Positions 37,428 through 46,553 of a DNA stretch of 64,000 nucleotides are shown here, piece after piece. The translations under genes and the position numbers were made by a program. Every line of letters begins with the position of its first letter. Within the stretch, counting starts at the first letter, position 1. This stretch comes from Actinomycetota bacterium. Lineage in GTDB: Bacteria; Actinomycetota; Actinomycetes; Mycobacteriales; Mycobacteriaceae. Under the pieces are notes generated by a model, which was not told the DNA's origin, searched no databases, and saw only the letters and a program-made list of their open reading frames with translations. The DNA lies in assembly GCA_018268465.1 (NCBI GenBank), contig JAFDWN010000037.1, positions 132,600-196,599 of the forward strand, written 5' to 3'.

Positions 37428-38434
37428 GGGTTCGCGTTCGCCGCGACGAGATGACAGGCGCTGGCATGGTGGTCCCCGCGCCCGTCGGCACCGAGGATGG
37501 GCAGATCGACGGTGCGGCAACGCACCTCGACTCCAGCCGCGGCGGCCGTCCCGTCCGCCAGAGCCGGGCAGCGGGTGTGGAATCGGCAGCCCGGCGGAAC
37601 CCGGGTGGGGTCGGGCGTCTCGCCGGTGAGGACGATCCGTTCGTGGCGGCCCATCTCCGGCACGACCGAGAGCAGCGCCGCGGTGTACGGGTGTTCGGGG
37701 GCGGACAGGATCTTCTCGGTGGGGCCGACCTCGATGATGCGACCGAGGTACATCACCGCCACCCGGTCGGCGATATTCCACGCCAGGCCGAGGTCGTGGG
37801 TGACCACCAGCAGCGTCAGGTCGAGTTCGGTGCGCAGGCGCAGCAGCAGCGCCAGGATCTCACCCCGCACCGATGCGTCGAGACTGGACACGGGTTCGTC
37901 CGCGACGATGATCTGCGGATCCAGCACGAGCGCGCCCGCGATGACCACCCGCTGACGCTGGCCGCCGGACAGTTCGTGCGGATACCGCAGGTAGAAGCGT
38001 TCGGGTGGGCGCAATCCCGCCCGCGAAAGGGCATCGGCCACCTTGGCTTCCTCGCCATCGTGCAGGCCGTGCACCCGCAGACCCTCGGCGACCGCCTCAT
38101 AGACGGTGTGGCGGGGATTGAGCGCCCCCGACGGATCCTGCAGGATCAGCTGGACCCGGCGCCGGTAGGCCTTCAGATCGCGGGCACGGTAGGACAACGG
38201 TTCGCCCCCGACGTACACACCGCCGGCTCCCGGTTTCTGCAGGCCCAGTATCGTTCGGGCCAATGTCGTCTTGCCGCAGCCGCTTTCGCCGACAAGGGCG
38301 AGAATCTCCCCGTGCCGCACCGCGAGGTCGACGCCGTCGACGGCATGCGCCACACCCCCGCCGCGGATCGGGAAACCGACTGTCAGGCCCCGTGTTTCGA
38401 CCGCCGGCTGGCCGGATTCCCGCGTCGCCGTCAC
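37424..38434 (-). CDS. ABC transporter ATP-binding protein, OppF/DppF type
   Basis: 336 residues from the GTG at 38434, overlapping the previous ATPase stop by 4 nt. Walker A GESGCGKTT, Q-loop LILQDPSGALNPRHT, signature LSGGQRQRV, Walker B IIVADEPVSSLD and H-loop VVTHDLG. The C-terminal oligopeptide-transporter extension carries the cysteines (GCRFHTRCPA ... ACHLVA) that bind an iron-sulfur cluster in characterised DppD/DppF. Energises import together with the preceding ATPase and the two permeases. Confidence 0.92.
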   Translation of the reverse strand: MTATRESGQPAVETRGLTVGFPIRGGGVAHAVDGVDLAVRHGEILALVGESGCGKTTLARTILGLQKPGAGGVYVGGEPLSYRARDLKAYRRRVQLILQDPSGALNPRHTVYEAVAEGLRVHGLHDGEEAKVADALSRAGLRPPERFYLRYPHELSGGQRQRVVIAGALVLDPQIIVADEPVSSLDASVRGEILALLLRLRTELDLTLLVVTHDLGLAWNIADRVAVMYLGRIIEVGPTEKILSAPEHPYTAALLSVVPEMGRHERIVLTGETPDPTRVPPGCRFHTRCPALADGTAAAAGVEVRCRTVDLPILGADGRGDHHASACHLVAANANP

Positions 38435-39396
38435 ACGCCCACCTCCAGCGCGCGATGGCACGCGGCCCCGCGCGCACCATGGGCGAGCAGTGACGGCTCC
38501 TCGGTCGAGCACCTGTCGTTGGCCATCGGGCAGCGGGGATGGAACGGGCAACCCGACGGCAGGTCGCCGGGAAACGGCGGATCCCCGGGCAGCCCGGCCG
38601 GCGCATAGCGGAACGTGGCGTCGCCGATGCGGGGAAAGGCGCCCGCAAGCGCCCTGGCGTAGGGATGCATCGGCCGGACGAACACGTCCGCGGCGGCGCC
38701 TTCTTCGACGATGCGCCCGGCATACATGACAGCGACCCGGTCGCAGGCGCGGGCCAGCACCGACAGATCGTGGCTGATGAACACCACGCCCAGCCCGAAC
38801 TGCTTCACCAGAGAGGACAGCAGGTCGAGCACCTGCGCCTGAACCATGACGTCCAGAGCGGTGGTGGGTTCGTCGGCGATGAGCAGCTGGGGCCGGCACG
38901 CCAGGGCCATCGCGATCATGATGCGCTGCTTCTGCCCGCCGGAGAGCTGGTGCGGATAGGCGCGCGCCCGGCCCGGCGGCAGGCCCACCTGCTCCAACAG
39001 CCCCCCCACCCGTATGCGCGCCGCCCTGGCGTCGACGTCCTCGTGCAACAGGATCGGTTCGGCGAGCTGCGTCTCGATGCGCTGCACCGGGTTGAGCGCG
39101 TGCATCGCACCCTGGAAGACCACCGCTGCCTTGGCCCACCGGGCGGCACGCAACCGGCCGAAGGACATCCCCATGACATCTTCGCCGTCCAGCCGGATGT
39201 GGCCGGTCACCTCGGCGGACTTGGGCAGCAGCCGCAGCACCGAACTCGTCAGAGTCGTCTTGCCGCAGCCCGATTCGCCGGCGATCCCCAGCGTCTGCGC
39301 CAGCGGGACGCGCAGCGACACGTTGCGCACCGCCGGCACCGGGCCGTGCCGGGACCGGTAGGTGATGCTGACGTCGTCGAATTCGAGCAGGGTCAT
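38431..39396 (-). CDS. ABC transporter ATP-binding protein, OppD/DppD type
   Basis: 321 residues from the ATG at 39396, overlapping the permease stop. Walker A GESGCGKTT, Q-loop VVFQGAMHALNP, signature LSGGQKQRI, Walker B LLIADEPTTALD, H-loop FISHDLS. The oligopeptide-family C-terminal cysteine segment is GCPFHPRCPMANDRC. The Q-loop GAMHALNP form is the DppD/OppD hallmark. Forms the heterodimeric motor with the following ATPase. Confidence 0.92.
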   Translation of the reverse strand: MTLLEFDDVSITYRSRHGPVPAVRNVSLRVPLAQTLGIAGESGCGKTTLTSSVLRLLPKSAEVTGHIRLDGEDVMGMSFGRLRAARWAKAAVVFQGAMHALNPVQRIETQLAEPILLHEDVDARAARIRVGGLLEQVGLPPGRARAYPHQLSGGQKQRIMIAMALACRPQLLIADEPTTALDVMVQAQVLDLLSSLVKQFGLGVVFISHDLSVLARACDRVAVMYAGRIVEEGAAADVFVRPMHPYARALAGAFPRIGDATFRYAPAGLPGDPPFPGDLPSGCPFHPRCPMANDRCSTEEPSLLAHGARGAACHRALEVGV

Positions 39397-40301
39397 TCGT
39401 GAGCTCTCCGCGGATCGAGGATGCCTTCCAGCGCGCGCCCGACGAGGTTGAAGGCCAGCACGACCAGCACCACGCAGATACCCGGCGCCGCCAGGTACCA
39501 CCACGCGCCGGCGGAGATCGCGCCGCCGGCGAACGCGTCGTCGAGGATCGTGCCCCACGACACCGCGGTGGGATCACCCAGACCGAGGAAGGACAACGTC
39601 GTCTCGGACAGGATGCAGATCGACACGGCCAGTGTGGTGTTCGCCAGCACGAGCGGCATCACGTTGGGCAGGACGTGACGCGTCATCTGGTGCAGGTCGC
39701 CCGATCCGAGGGCCTTGGCCCGTTCCAGATAGGGCCTGCCCTCCACGGACAGGGTCTGGGCGCGGATGAGGCGGGCCGTGGCGGGCCACGACGTCACGCC
39801 GATCACGATGATGATGTTGAGCAGGCTTTTGCCCAGGACGGTGGCCAGCACGATCGCCAGCGGCAGGAATGGGATCACGAGGAACCAGTCGGTGAGACGG
39901 TCCAGCACTCCCCCGGCCAGCCCGCGGTAGTGCCCCGACGCGATGCCGACGGCGGTTCCGATGAACATCGACAGCACGGTGGCGCACAACCCGACCAGCA
40001 GCGAGATGCGGGCGCCCCACACCACCAGCGCCAGCACGTTGCGCCCGGAGTCGTCGGTGCCCAGCCAGAACTGCGCCGACGGCGCTTCGTAGACCTGGCC
40101 GGTGGCTTTGGTGACGTCGAGCTGGGAATGGTCGAACAGGATGGGCGCCAGCAGCGCCAGTGCGGCGAAGACGGCGATGACACCGAGGCCGAGCATCCCC
40201 GACCGCGACCGGCGGAACTGTCCCCACAGGTTCTGCCAGGACCGGCGCCGGCGTTCCCAGACGATCGCGCGAGCCGACACCGCGGGCCGCCGGCCCGTCA
40301 T
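39393..40301 (-). CDS. ABC transporter permease, DppC/OppC type
   Basis: 302 residues from the ATG at 40301, overlapping the other permease's stop. N-terminal OppC_N segment (FRRSRSGMLGLGVIAVFAAL), then the LGTDDSGRNVLALVVWGAR loop of this family, five further helices and the EAA-type coupling loop ERAKALGSGDLHQMTRHVLP. Inner-membrane half of the import channel. Confidence 0.92.
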   Translation of the reverse strand: MTGRRPAVSARAIVWERRRRSWQNLWGQFRRSRSGMLGLGVIAVFAALALLAPILFDHSQLDVTKATGQVYEAPSAQFWLGTDDSGRNVLALVVWGARISLLVGLCATVLSMFIGTAVGIASGHYRGLAGGVLDRLTDWFLVIPFLPLAIVLATVLGKSLLNIIIVIGVTSWPATARLIRAQTLSVEGRPYLERAKALGSGDLHQMTRHVLPNVMPLVLANTTLAVSICILSETTLSFLGLGDPTAVSWGTILDDAFAGGAISAGAWWYLAAPGICVVLVVLAFNLVGRALEGILDPRRAHE

Positions 40302-41335
40302 GTTCGCACCCGCGGATCCAGCCGGGCGTACAGCAGGTCGGCGATCAGATTGGCGGCGATCACGGCGGCCGAGAACAGCAGGAACAGCGTCTGCAGCAGG
40401 GGGATGTCCGGTCCGCGCAGGGCTTGCACGGTCAGCGAGCCGAGTCCGTTGATCGAGAACACGTACTCGATGGTGATCGCGCCGCCGACGACGAACCCGA
40501 GGTTGAGGAAGATCAGTGTCGTCGTCGGTAGCAATGCGTTGGGCACCGCGTGCCTGCGGCGCACGTCGGCGTCGCGAAGTCCCTTGGCGCGTGCGGTCTG
40601 CAGGTAGTCCTGGCCCATCTCGTCGATCAGTGAGGCGCGCATCACCAGGGAGTACTCGGCCAGGTAGATCACGGTCAGCGTGAACACCGGCAGAGTGAGA
40701 TGCCATGCGACATCGGCAATTCCGGCTAGCGAGCCGATATCCACACCGGGCGTGGACAGGCCGCCGACGGGAAAGATGCCGGGCAGGCCGAATACCCCGA
40801 CGGAGAAGACGATGAGCAGGATCATCCCGAACCAGAATTCCGGCATCGAGTACAGGATGAGAGTGGTTGTGGTGGCGACCTTGTCGAAACGCTGGCCGCG
40901 CTTCCACGCGCTGCGCACCCCGAGCCACACCCCGAAGATCGTCGCCAGCACTGTCGCCGTTCCCACCAGCAGCAGCGTCGGCCAGACCCGCGGCAGGATG
41001 ACATCCCATACGGGCGCGCTGAACTGCTGTGACGGCAGTTCGGGAACGAACGGGTTCTTCAGGTACTGGAGGAACTGCTCACCGATGGGCGCGTTGAACT
41101 TCGCCTGCAGTTGTCTCTTGATCTCCGGATCCACATCGCGCCCACGCGTGTAGAGGGCGATCGGGTCGCCGGGCAGCAGCCGGAAGAGGAAGAAGTTGAA
41201 CAGGATGACGAAGACCAGCGTGCCCAGCGCGGACAGCAGCCGGAACAGCGTGAAGCGCGACCCCGCGCCCAGCACCCGCCCGCGACCGGGGGCGGGCGGG
41301 GTGGGTGCGGCGTCGGGTGCGTCGATCAGCGCCAT
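40298..41335 (-). CDS. ABC transporter permease, DppB/OppB type
   Basis: 345 residues from the ATG at 41335, 7 nt after the substrate-binding protein stop. Six transmembrane helices. The first periplasmic loop carries RLLPGDPIALYTRGRD, a DppB family mark. The coupling loop is QTARAKGLRDADVRRRHAVP. It has a longer proline-rich N-terminus than usual (about 20 residues). Confidence 0.92.
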   Translation of the reverse strand: MALIDAPDAAPTPPAPGRGRVLGAGSRFTLFRLLSALGTLVFVILFNFFLFRLLPGDPIALYTRGRDVDPEIKRQLQAKFNAPIGEQFLQYLKNPFVPELPSQQFSAPVWDVILPRVWPTLLLVGTATVLATIFGVWLGVRSAWKRGQRFDKVATTTTLILYSMPEFWFGMILLIVFSVGVFGLPGIFPVGGLSTPGVDIGSLAGIADVAWHLTLPVFTLTVIYLAEYSLVMRASLIDEMGQDYLQTARAKGLRDADVRRRHAVPNALLPTTTLIFLNLGFVVGGAITIEYVFSINGLGSLTVQALRGPDIPLLQTLFLLFSAAVIAANLIADLLYARLDPRVRT

Positions 41336-41342
41336 ACTCGCG

Positions 41343-43175
41343 TCACTCCTGGTCGTCGGCTCCCACGGCGCGGCGCCGTCTCAGCAGCAGGAAGGCGACA
41401 CCGCCGAGGACCACGACCGCCGCCACGATCCCGCCGATGAGTGCGGGGGACGTCCCGCCGCCGGATTCACCCGAACCCGCCGCCGCGATGGGCTTGAGGT
41501 TCTCGTAGGTCCACGTCCCGTACTGGAACAGGTACGACCCGTCCGGATCCGGCTGTGCGACGAACCCCTCGAATCTGTCGGTGCGGTAGGCCAGCAGGTC
41601 GTCGTAGTAGTAGGTCAGTGCGTAGGGCCAGTCGTCGTAGAGGATCTGCTGCATCTGCTTGACGATCTCGGTGCGTTTGGCGTTGTCGGTCTCGGTGCCC
41701 TGGGCGGCGAACAGCTCGTCGTAGGCGGGATTGCAATAGAACGAGTCCGACAGGTTGGCCAGGATGTTGTCGCCGTCCTTGTAGGACCTGTTCGCGCAGG
41801 TGAACGTGGACAGCTGATAGTTCGCGTCGGGTTCGACGACCCAGCCCCATTCGAAGATGTCGAACTCGCCCTGACCGACCCTCTCGGTGACGGCGTCCTC
41901 CGAGATCAGCGTCACGTCCAGCGCGATCCCCACATCGGCCGCGTAGTTCTTGATGAACTCGACGGCCTTTTTCGACGTCGGGGAATCCGAGCGGCCGAAG
42001 AGGCGGAACCGCAGCGGTGCGCCGTTCTCGGCGTGCCGGATGCCGTCGGAGCCCATCCGGTATCCGGCCGCGTCCAGCAGGGACCTGGCCTTGTCCGGGT
42101 CATAGGTGACCTCGTTGGGCGGACTGAGATGCAAGTTGGCATAGATCGGCGGAATGATCGTGGAGCCGGGACTGCCGTGCCCGCCGAACACCTTGTCCAC
42201 CAGCGTCTTCCGATCCAGCGACCACCCGATCGCCTCGCGGATGCGCTTGTCTTTCAACAGCGGGTTGCCGTCCCCGATCGGGGTGCCGTCGTCGAGGGCC
42301 GCCCCGGTGTTGAACGCCAGCTGGTTGAACCCCGAATAGATCGCCGACTTGCGCTCGATGTTGGGCGCGTCGGCCAGCGATTCGAAGACGTTGGCCTCCA
42401 GGCTGTCGGCGTAGTCGATCTCACCCTTGCGCAGCGCCTGGCCGAGCGCGTCGGGGTTGGCGTAGGTCTTGAAGACGACTTCGTCCACCGCGGGCTTGCC
42501 GCGGTAGAAGTTCGGATTGGCAACCATCCGGACGAACTGGCCGACCTGCCGCTCGGCGACCAGATAGGGCCCGGCGCCGACGATGGGCTTACCGTCCACC
42601 GGTTCGTTCTTGTAGGTCTGGATCGCGGTTCCGTCGATCTTGGAGTAGACGTGCTCGGGCAGGATGTAGACCACGAGCTTCTCCATGATCGGCGACGGCT
42701 TGTCGACCCGCAGGATCAGCGTCGTGTCGTCGGGCGCCTCGGCGGCGGTGATGTTCTCGACGTAACTGCCGAAGTTGGTCCGTTCGAACGTTCCGTTGAT
42801 GATCCGGTTGAACGTGTATGCCGCATCCTTGGCCGTCAGCGGGACGTCGTCGCTCCATTTCAGGCCCGGCCTGATCTTGTAGGTCCAGAACGTCTTGTCC
42901 GGGGATTCCTCCCAGGATTCCGCGAGCCCGGGCACGATGCTGAAGTCCTTGGCCGAGTATTCGGTGAGGGTCGGGTAGACCATCTGGAAGATCTCGTAGG
43001 ACGCGTTGGCGATCCCGATGAACGGGTTGAGCGAGTCGACATCCTGGACCACTCCGACCGTGAACACCGACTTCTCCGGAGGCGGTTGGGCGCTCGCGAG
43101 TCCGATTGCCGGCAGGAGAAGCGTCACAACGCAGACGATCGCGGCGACGAGGCGGGCGGGTCTGTGTGCCATCAC
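41343..43175 (-). CDS. Family 5 (dipeptide-type) substrate-binding protein with C-terminal membrane anchor
   Basis: 610 residues (a second ATG follows immediately). Sec signal about 1-30 (VAAIVCVVTLLLPAIGLASA) with no lipobox cysteine at the cleavage region. SBP_bac_5 body: FTVGVVQDVDSLNPFIGIAN, SWEESPDKTFWTYKIRPGLK, KDKRIREAIGWSLDRKTLV and EFDIFEWGWV. At the C-terminus, after a Gly/Ser linker, comes a transmembrane helix (ALIGGIVAAVVVLGGVAFLL) and the basic end RRRR. So the binding protein is held to the membrane by its C-terminus instead of a lipid. Promoter-proximal gene of the operon; ligand unknown. Confidence 0.92.
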   Translation of the reverse strand: MMAHRPARLVAAIVCVVTLLLPAIGLASAQPPPEKSVFTVGVVQDVDSLNPFIGIANASYEIFQMVYPTLTEYSAKDFSIVPGLAESWEESPDKTFWTYKIRPGLKWSDDVPLTAKDAAYTFNRIINGTFERTNFGSYVENITAAEAPDDTTLILRVDKPSPIMEKLVVYILPEHVYSKIDGTAIQTYKNEPVDGKPIVGAGPYLVAERQVGQFVRMVANPNFYRGKPAVDEVVFKTYANPDALGQALRKGEIDYADSLEANVFESLADAPNIERKSAIYSGFNQLAFNTGAALDDGTPIGDGNPLLKDKRIREAIGWSLDRKTLVDKVFGGHGSPGSTIIPPIYANLHLSPPNEVTYDPDKARSLLDAAGYRMGSDGIRHAENGAPLRFRLFGRSDSPTSKKAVEFIKNYAADVGIALDVTLISEDAVTERVGQGEFDIFEWGWVVEPDANYQLSTFTCANRSYKDGDNILANLSDSFYCNPAYDELFAAQGTETDNAKRTEIVKQMQQILYDDWPYALTYYYDDLLAYRTDRFEGFVAQPDPDGSYLFQYGTWTYENLKPIAAAGSGESGGGTSPALIGGIVAAVVVLGGVAFLLLRRRRAVGADDQE

Positions 43176-43262
43176 GAGCCCTTCGGTGGGGGTACGGCGA
43201 TGCGCCTTGACTGACTGATCAGACCAGAATCGCAGGATTCGCGCATATCGTCGCGCGATCTT

Positions 43263-43274
43263 TACGAATTCGTA
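43263..43274. promoter_or_regulatory. Palindrome in the divergent promoter region of the ABC operon and oligopeptidase
   Basis: Perfect 12-bp palindrome TACGAATTCGTA in the 210-bp gap between the two divergent start codons, with a second site CTGATCAG at 43213-43220. Possible regulator sites; no regulator gene is adjacent. Symmetry of this length can arise by chance. Confidence 0.3.
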
Positions 43275-43385
43275 GCGTTGGACCTCGAATTCTCACGAAT
43301 CCGTCGAGTGGGACGTATCGTTCCCCACGCCATCCGCGCCGACCGCCCACGTCGGCGATTCCCGTCCAACCGTCCTGGAGGTTGT

Positions 43386-45515
43386 GTGCCGCCCGGCAAC
43401 GACGTCGATGCCGGCCCCACCGCGGGGCCGCCGCTGGCGCGCGCCGCATCGCCGCGCGACCCGTTCGGCTGGATCGCCGAGCCGACGGCCGAGCTGATCG
43501 GGCTGCTCGACGCCGAACGTGGGTACTACCTCTCGCGGACCGCCCCGCTGGGCGCGCTGCGCGCCACCCTCGCCGCCGAGATGGCCGCGCGGGTCCCGGA
43601 CCGGTCGGAATCCGCACCGTGGCAGTCCGGCTCCCACACCTATCGCGAAGTCCACGCGCCGGGTGCGGAATTCCCGGCGGTGCTGCGACGTATCGGCGAC
43701 GGCCCCGACGAGACGGTGCTCGACCTGCAGGCGGTCGCCGACGCCCATCCCGGTGCGGAGTTCCACCGCGGTGAACTCGAGGTCAGCCCCGACGGGAGGA
43801 TGCTGGCCTGGTCGTATGACGTCGTCGGCGACGAGCGGTACCGGCTGCGGTTCCGCGATCTGCAGACCGGGTCGGATCTGCCCGGCGTCCTGGAGGCGAC
43901 CTTTCCCAGCGGAGGGTGGAGTGCCGATGCGTCGGCGTATCTGTACCTGCGCACCGACCAGGTCAATCGCCCACACCAGGTGTGGGTACACGTGCTGGGC
44001 ACCGACTCCGCCGCCGACCGGCTGATCTTCGCCGAACCCGACGAACGCTTCGAAGTCGGCGTCGAGGTCACCCGCTCGGGCGCGTGGTTCGTCATCACCG
44101 CCGCGTCGCGCGACACCGCCGAGGCGCATCTGCTCCCGACCGCGGACCCGACCGGCACTCCTGTCCTCGTACGCAGGCGTGAACGCGGCATCGAATACTC
44201 CGTCGAGCATGCGCCCGGACCCGACGGCGACCGCTTCCTCGTGGTCACCAACCTCGGCGCCGAATCGTTCCGCGTCGCCACCGCTCCCGTCGACACCCCC
44301 GGCGACTGGAGCGACTACCTCGCCGGCGACCCGACGGTGCGCATCCACCGGGTCGACGCATTCGCCGCCGCGGTGGTGCTGTCGGTGCGGCGCGCCGGTG
44401 TCGGCATGGTGACGGTGCACCCGTACGGGGCCACCGAGTTCGACGTGTGGCCCGACGCCCCCGGCGGCCTGGTGTCGCTGGGACGCAACGAGGTGTTCGA
44501 CGCCGATGCCGTCACCGTCGTCCAGCAGTCGTTCATCGCACCCACCCGGTGCGAAGACGTCGACTTCGCGTCGGCGGCGCGCCGCCCGCGTCACATCGAG
44601 CGGATCGTCGGGGTGGACCACGACGCATACGTCCAGGAGCGGCATCTCGCGCCGGCCGGCGACGGCACGCAGGTGCCCGTCGTGGTGGTGCGCCGCCGCG
44701 ACGTCGAGTTGGACGGCAGCGCACCGCTGTACCTGTACGGATACGGGGCCTACGAGGCGTGCACCGACCCGGATTTCGGATACGACTGGTGGCGCTCACT
44801 GCCGTCGCTGCTCGACCGGGGCGCCGTCTGCGCGTTCGGCCAGCCCCGCGGTGGCGGCGAGTTGGGCAGGCGCTGGTGGCTCGACGGCCATCTGCGTGCC
44901 AAACCCAACACCTTCGACGACCAGGCCGCCGTCGCCGACCACCTGGCCGCCGGTCGGGTGGACGGGTGCCGGATCGTGACGCGGGGACTGTCCGCCGGCG
45001 GGCTGTTGCAGGGCGCGCTGTATTCGCGCCGGCCCGAACGGTTCGCCGGGGTGGTGGCCGAGGTGCCGTTCGTCGACGTGGTGACCACCATGGCCGATGC
45101 GTCGCTGCCGCTGACCGTCACGGAATGGGACGAGTGGGGGAACCCCGCCGACCCGGGCGACCGCGCGGTCATGGCGTCCTACTCACCCGTCGACAACCCG
45201 CCTGCGGTGCGTCTGCGGCCGGCCTTGCTCGTCACGGGCGCGGTGCACGACACCAGGGTGCTGGTGCGGGAGCCGGCGAAGTGGGTGGCGACGCTGCGGG
45301 CCGGTGACCCCGGTCGGGGCGCCGGTGTCGACCCCGGTTCGCCGGTATCGCGGGGCACGGTGCTGTTTCGCGCCGAGACCGGCTCGGGTGCACACGCGGG
45401 CCCGTCCGGGCGATTCTCCCAGCTGGACTACGAGGCCGAGATTTTCGCGTGGGTGCTGACGTGTTTCACCGACGAGTCCGCACGGGCAGGGGCCGCCTCG
45501 CCGACTGTGAGCTGA
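43386..45515 (+). CDS. S9A oligopeptidase B-type serine peptidase
   Basis: 709 residues from the GTG at 43386, just after GGAGGT; upstream in-frame codons lie in a region rich in regulatory-looking sequence. N-terminal beta propeller (RDPFGWIAEPTAELIGLLDA, SPDGRMLAWSYDVVGDE) followed by the catalytic alpha/beta hydrolase domain: Ser in TRGLSAGGLLQGA, Asp in AVHDTRVLVREPAKWVA, His in GSGAHAGPSGR. Cleaves short peptides, usually after basic residues in oligopeptidase B; specificity here is not proven. Cytosolic. Divergent from the peptide-type ABC importer, so the two may be co-regulated. Confidence 0.9.
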   Translation: MPPGNDVDAGPTAGPPLARAASPRDPFGWIAEPTAELIGLLDAERGYYLSRTAPLGALRATLAAEMAARVPDRSESAPWQSGSHTYREVHAPGAEFPAVLRRIGDGPDETVLDLQAVADAHPGAEFHRGELEVSPDGRMLAWSYDVVGDERYRLRFRDLQTGSDLPGVLEATFPSGGWSADASAYLYLRTDQVNRPHQVWVHVLGTDSAADRLIFAEPDERFEVGVEVTRSGAWFVITAASRDTAEAHLLPTADPTGTPVLVRRRERGIEYSVEHAPGPDGDRFLVVTNLGAESFRVATAPVDTPGDWSDYLAGDPTVRIHRVDAFAAAVVLSVRRAGVGMVTVHPYGATEFDVWPDAPGGLVSLGRNEVFDADAVTVVQQSFIAPTRCEDVDFASAARRPRHIERIVGVDHDAYVQERHLAPAGDGTQVPVVVVRRRDVELDGSAPLYLYGYGAYEACTDPDFGYDWWRSLPSLLDRGAVCAFGQPRGGGELGRRWWLDGHLRAKPNTFDDQAAVADHLAAGRVDGCRIVTRGLSAGGLLQGALYSRRPERFAGVVAEVPFVDVVTTMADASLPLTVTEWDEWGNPADPGDRAVMASYSPVDNPPAVRLRPALLVTGAVHDTRVLVREPAKWVATLRAGDPGRGAGVDPGSPVSRGTVLFRAETGSGAHAGPSGRFSQLDYEAEIFAWVLTCFTDESARAGAASPTVS

Positions 45516-45550
45516 TGTCGCCGAAAGGTTTCGCGGGGGCGCGGCCGCTG

Positions 45551-45615
45551 CGTCGAATGTGAATCCTGTGCGAGATTTCCGCCGCGGTTCTCTGGCGATG
45601 GGTTCACACTCGGTG
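45551..45615. repeat. Second repeat family, copy F1
   Basis: About 65 bp with inverted ends (CGAATGTGAATCC near the left, GGGTTCACACTCG at the right) and the core GCGAGATTTCCGCC. Shares roughly 48 bp with F2 at 47211-47273 in the same orientation. Located in the 158-bp gap after the oligopeptidase gene. Confidence 0.7.
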
Positions 45616-45673
45616 CGATTCGCCCGAACTCAACCGGCGAGGGAGCACCGTTTGACCGCGGCGCTCCAGATCG

Positions 45674-46495
45674 TCAGGGCCGCTCGAAGTGCGACATGAG
45701 CGTGAGCGCCGCCCAGGGCCGCCGGCCACCAACGATCCGCAGACCGCGACGGGCGGCGGTCAGCGGGCCGATGCGCTGGTACAGCAGTTGCGTCAGCGTC
45801 GAACCCGGGACACGCAGGACCGCATCGGGACGGTCGGCCGCTCGGCGCTCCCGCATGTCCACGACGCCGTCGTGGATGTGGATGAGATAGGGCTGAGCGT
45901 CGGGAATCTGAACGGCCACCGAGATATTCGTCTCGGTATCCGTGCCGGACCGCAGATACCGCGGCGCCAGTTCACAGGCACCGCGCAGGATCAGCAGCAT
46001 GTCGCGTTCGGCGAGTGGCCATGGGATATGGACCGCCCGCGCGATGTCCTCGCCGTGCAGGAGCAGTTCGCCGAGCCAGCTGGTCTGTCCGGTGATCCCG
46101 GATACCATCCCGAACGAGTGGAAGGGAAAAACCGGCCGGTCGTCGGAGTTGGCATCGAAGAACCCGTCGATCTCCGCGGACACGGAGCGAAGTTCCTCGG
46201 CGAGTTCGGCGACCGGCGCCATCGCCGCCTCGAGTTCAGCCTGATTGAGTGTCGCGGTGTCGCGCGGGTCGGCGGCATGGTGATAGTCACTGCCACGGGC
46301 AAGCTGTCGATAGCGGTACCCGACGGTGACCACGTGGGCAAGGATCTGGTGGACCGTCCAGCGGTGGCCCGGCGGCCGGGCGGCGGGATCGGCCGTGCGC
46401 ACGAGATCGTCGAACCGACTGTGCGCCAATGAAATACGATCCCGGAGCTCATCACGGGAGGTGTCGACGAGCGGTACGGATCCAGTGTCACTCAT
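45674..46495 (-). CDS. Maleylpyruvate isomerase-family (MDMPI/DinB-like) mycothiol-dependent type protein
   Basis: 273 residues. N-terminal four-helix DinB/MDMPI domain with the metal histidines in WTVHQILAHVVT and GELLLHGEDIARAVH. The C-terminal SCP2-like MDMPI domain includes DAVLRVPGSTLTQLLYQ. The family includes mycothiol-dependent maleylpyruvate isomerase and many uncharacterised mycothiol S-transferase-like proteins. Divergently transcribed from a PadR repressor, with a perfect inverted repeat centred between both starts, so it is very likely the PadR target. Substrate unknown; a role in detoxification is inferred. Confidence 0.85.
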   Translation of the reverse strand: MSDTGSVPLVDTSRDELRDRISLAHSRFDDLVRTADPAARPPGHRWTVHQILAHVVTVGYRYRQLARGSDYHHAADPRDTATLNQAELEAAMAPVAELAEELRSVSAEIDGFFDANSDDRPVFPFHSFGMVSGITGQTSWLGELLLHGEDIARAVHIPWPLAERDMLLILRGACELAPRYLRSGTDTETNISVAVQIPDAQPYLIHIHDGVVDMRERRAADRPDAVLRVPGSTLTQLLYQRIGPLTAARRGLRIVGGRRPWAALTLMSHFERP

Positions 46496-46504
46496 GACGC
46501 TCCC

Positions 46505-46543
46505 TTACTCCAGTGTGGAGTATGGTACTCCACACTGGAGTAA
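46505..46543. promoter_or_regulatory. Perfect 18-bp inverted repeat, candidate PadR operator
   Basis: TTACTCCAGTGTGGAGTA, then a 3-nt spacer TGG, then the exact reverse complement. Each arm also contains the smaller palindrome ACTCC-AGTGT-GGAGT, giving two operator-like half sites. It fills nearly the whole 58-bp gap between the divergent start codons (9 and 10 nt from each). One repressor bound here would block both genes. Confidence 0.85.
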
Positions 46544-46553
46544 AGTCAACGGA

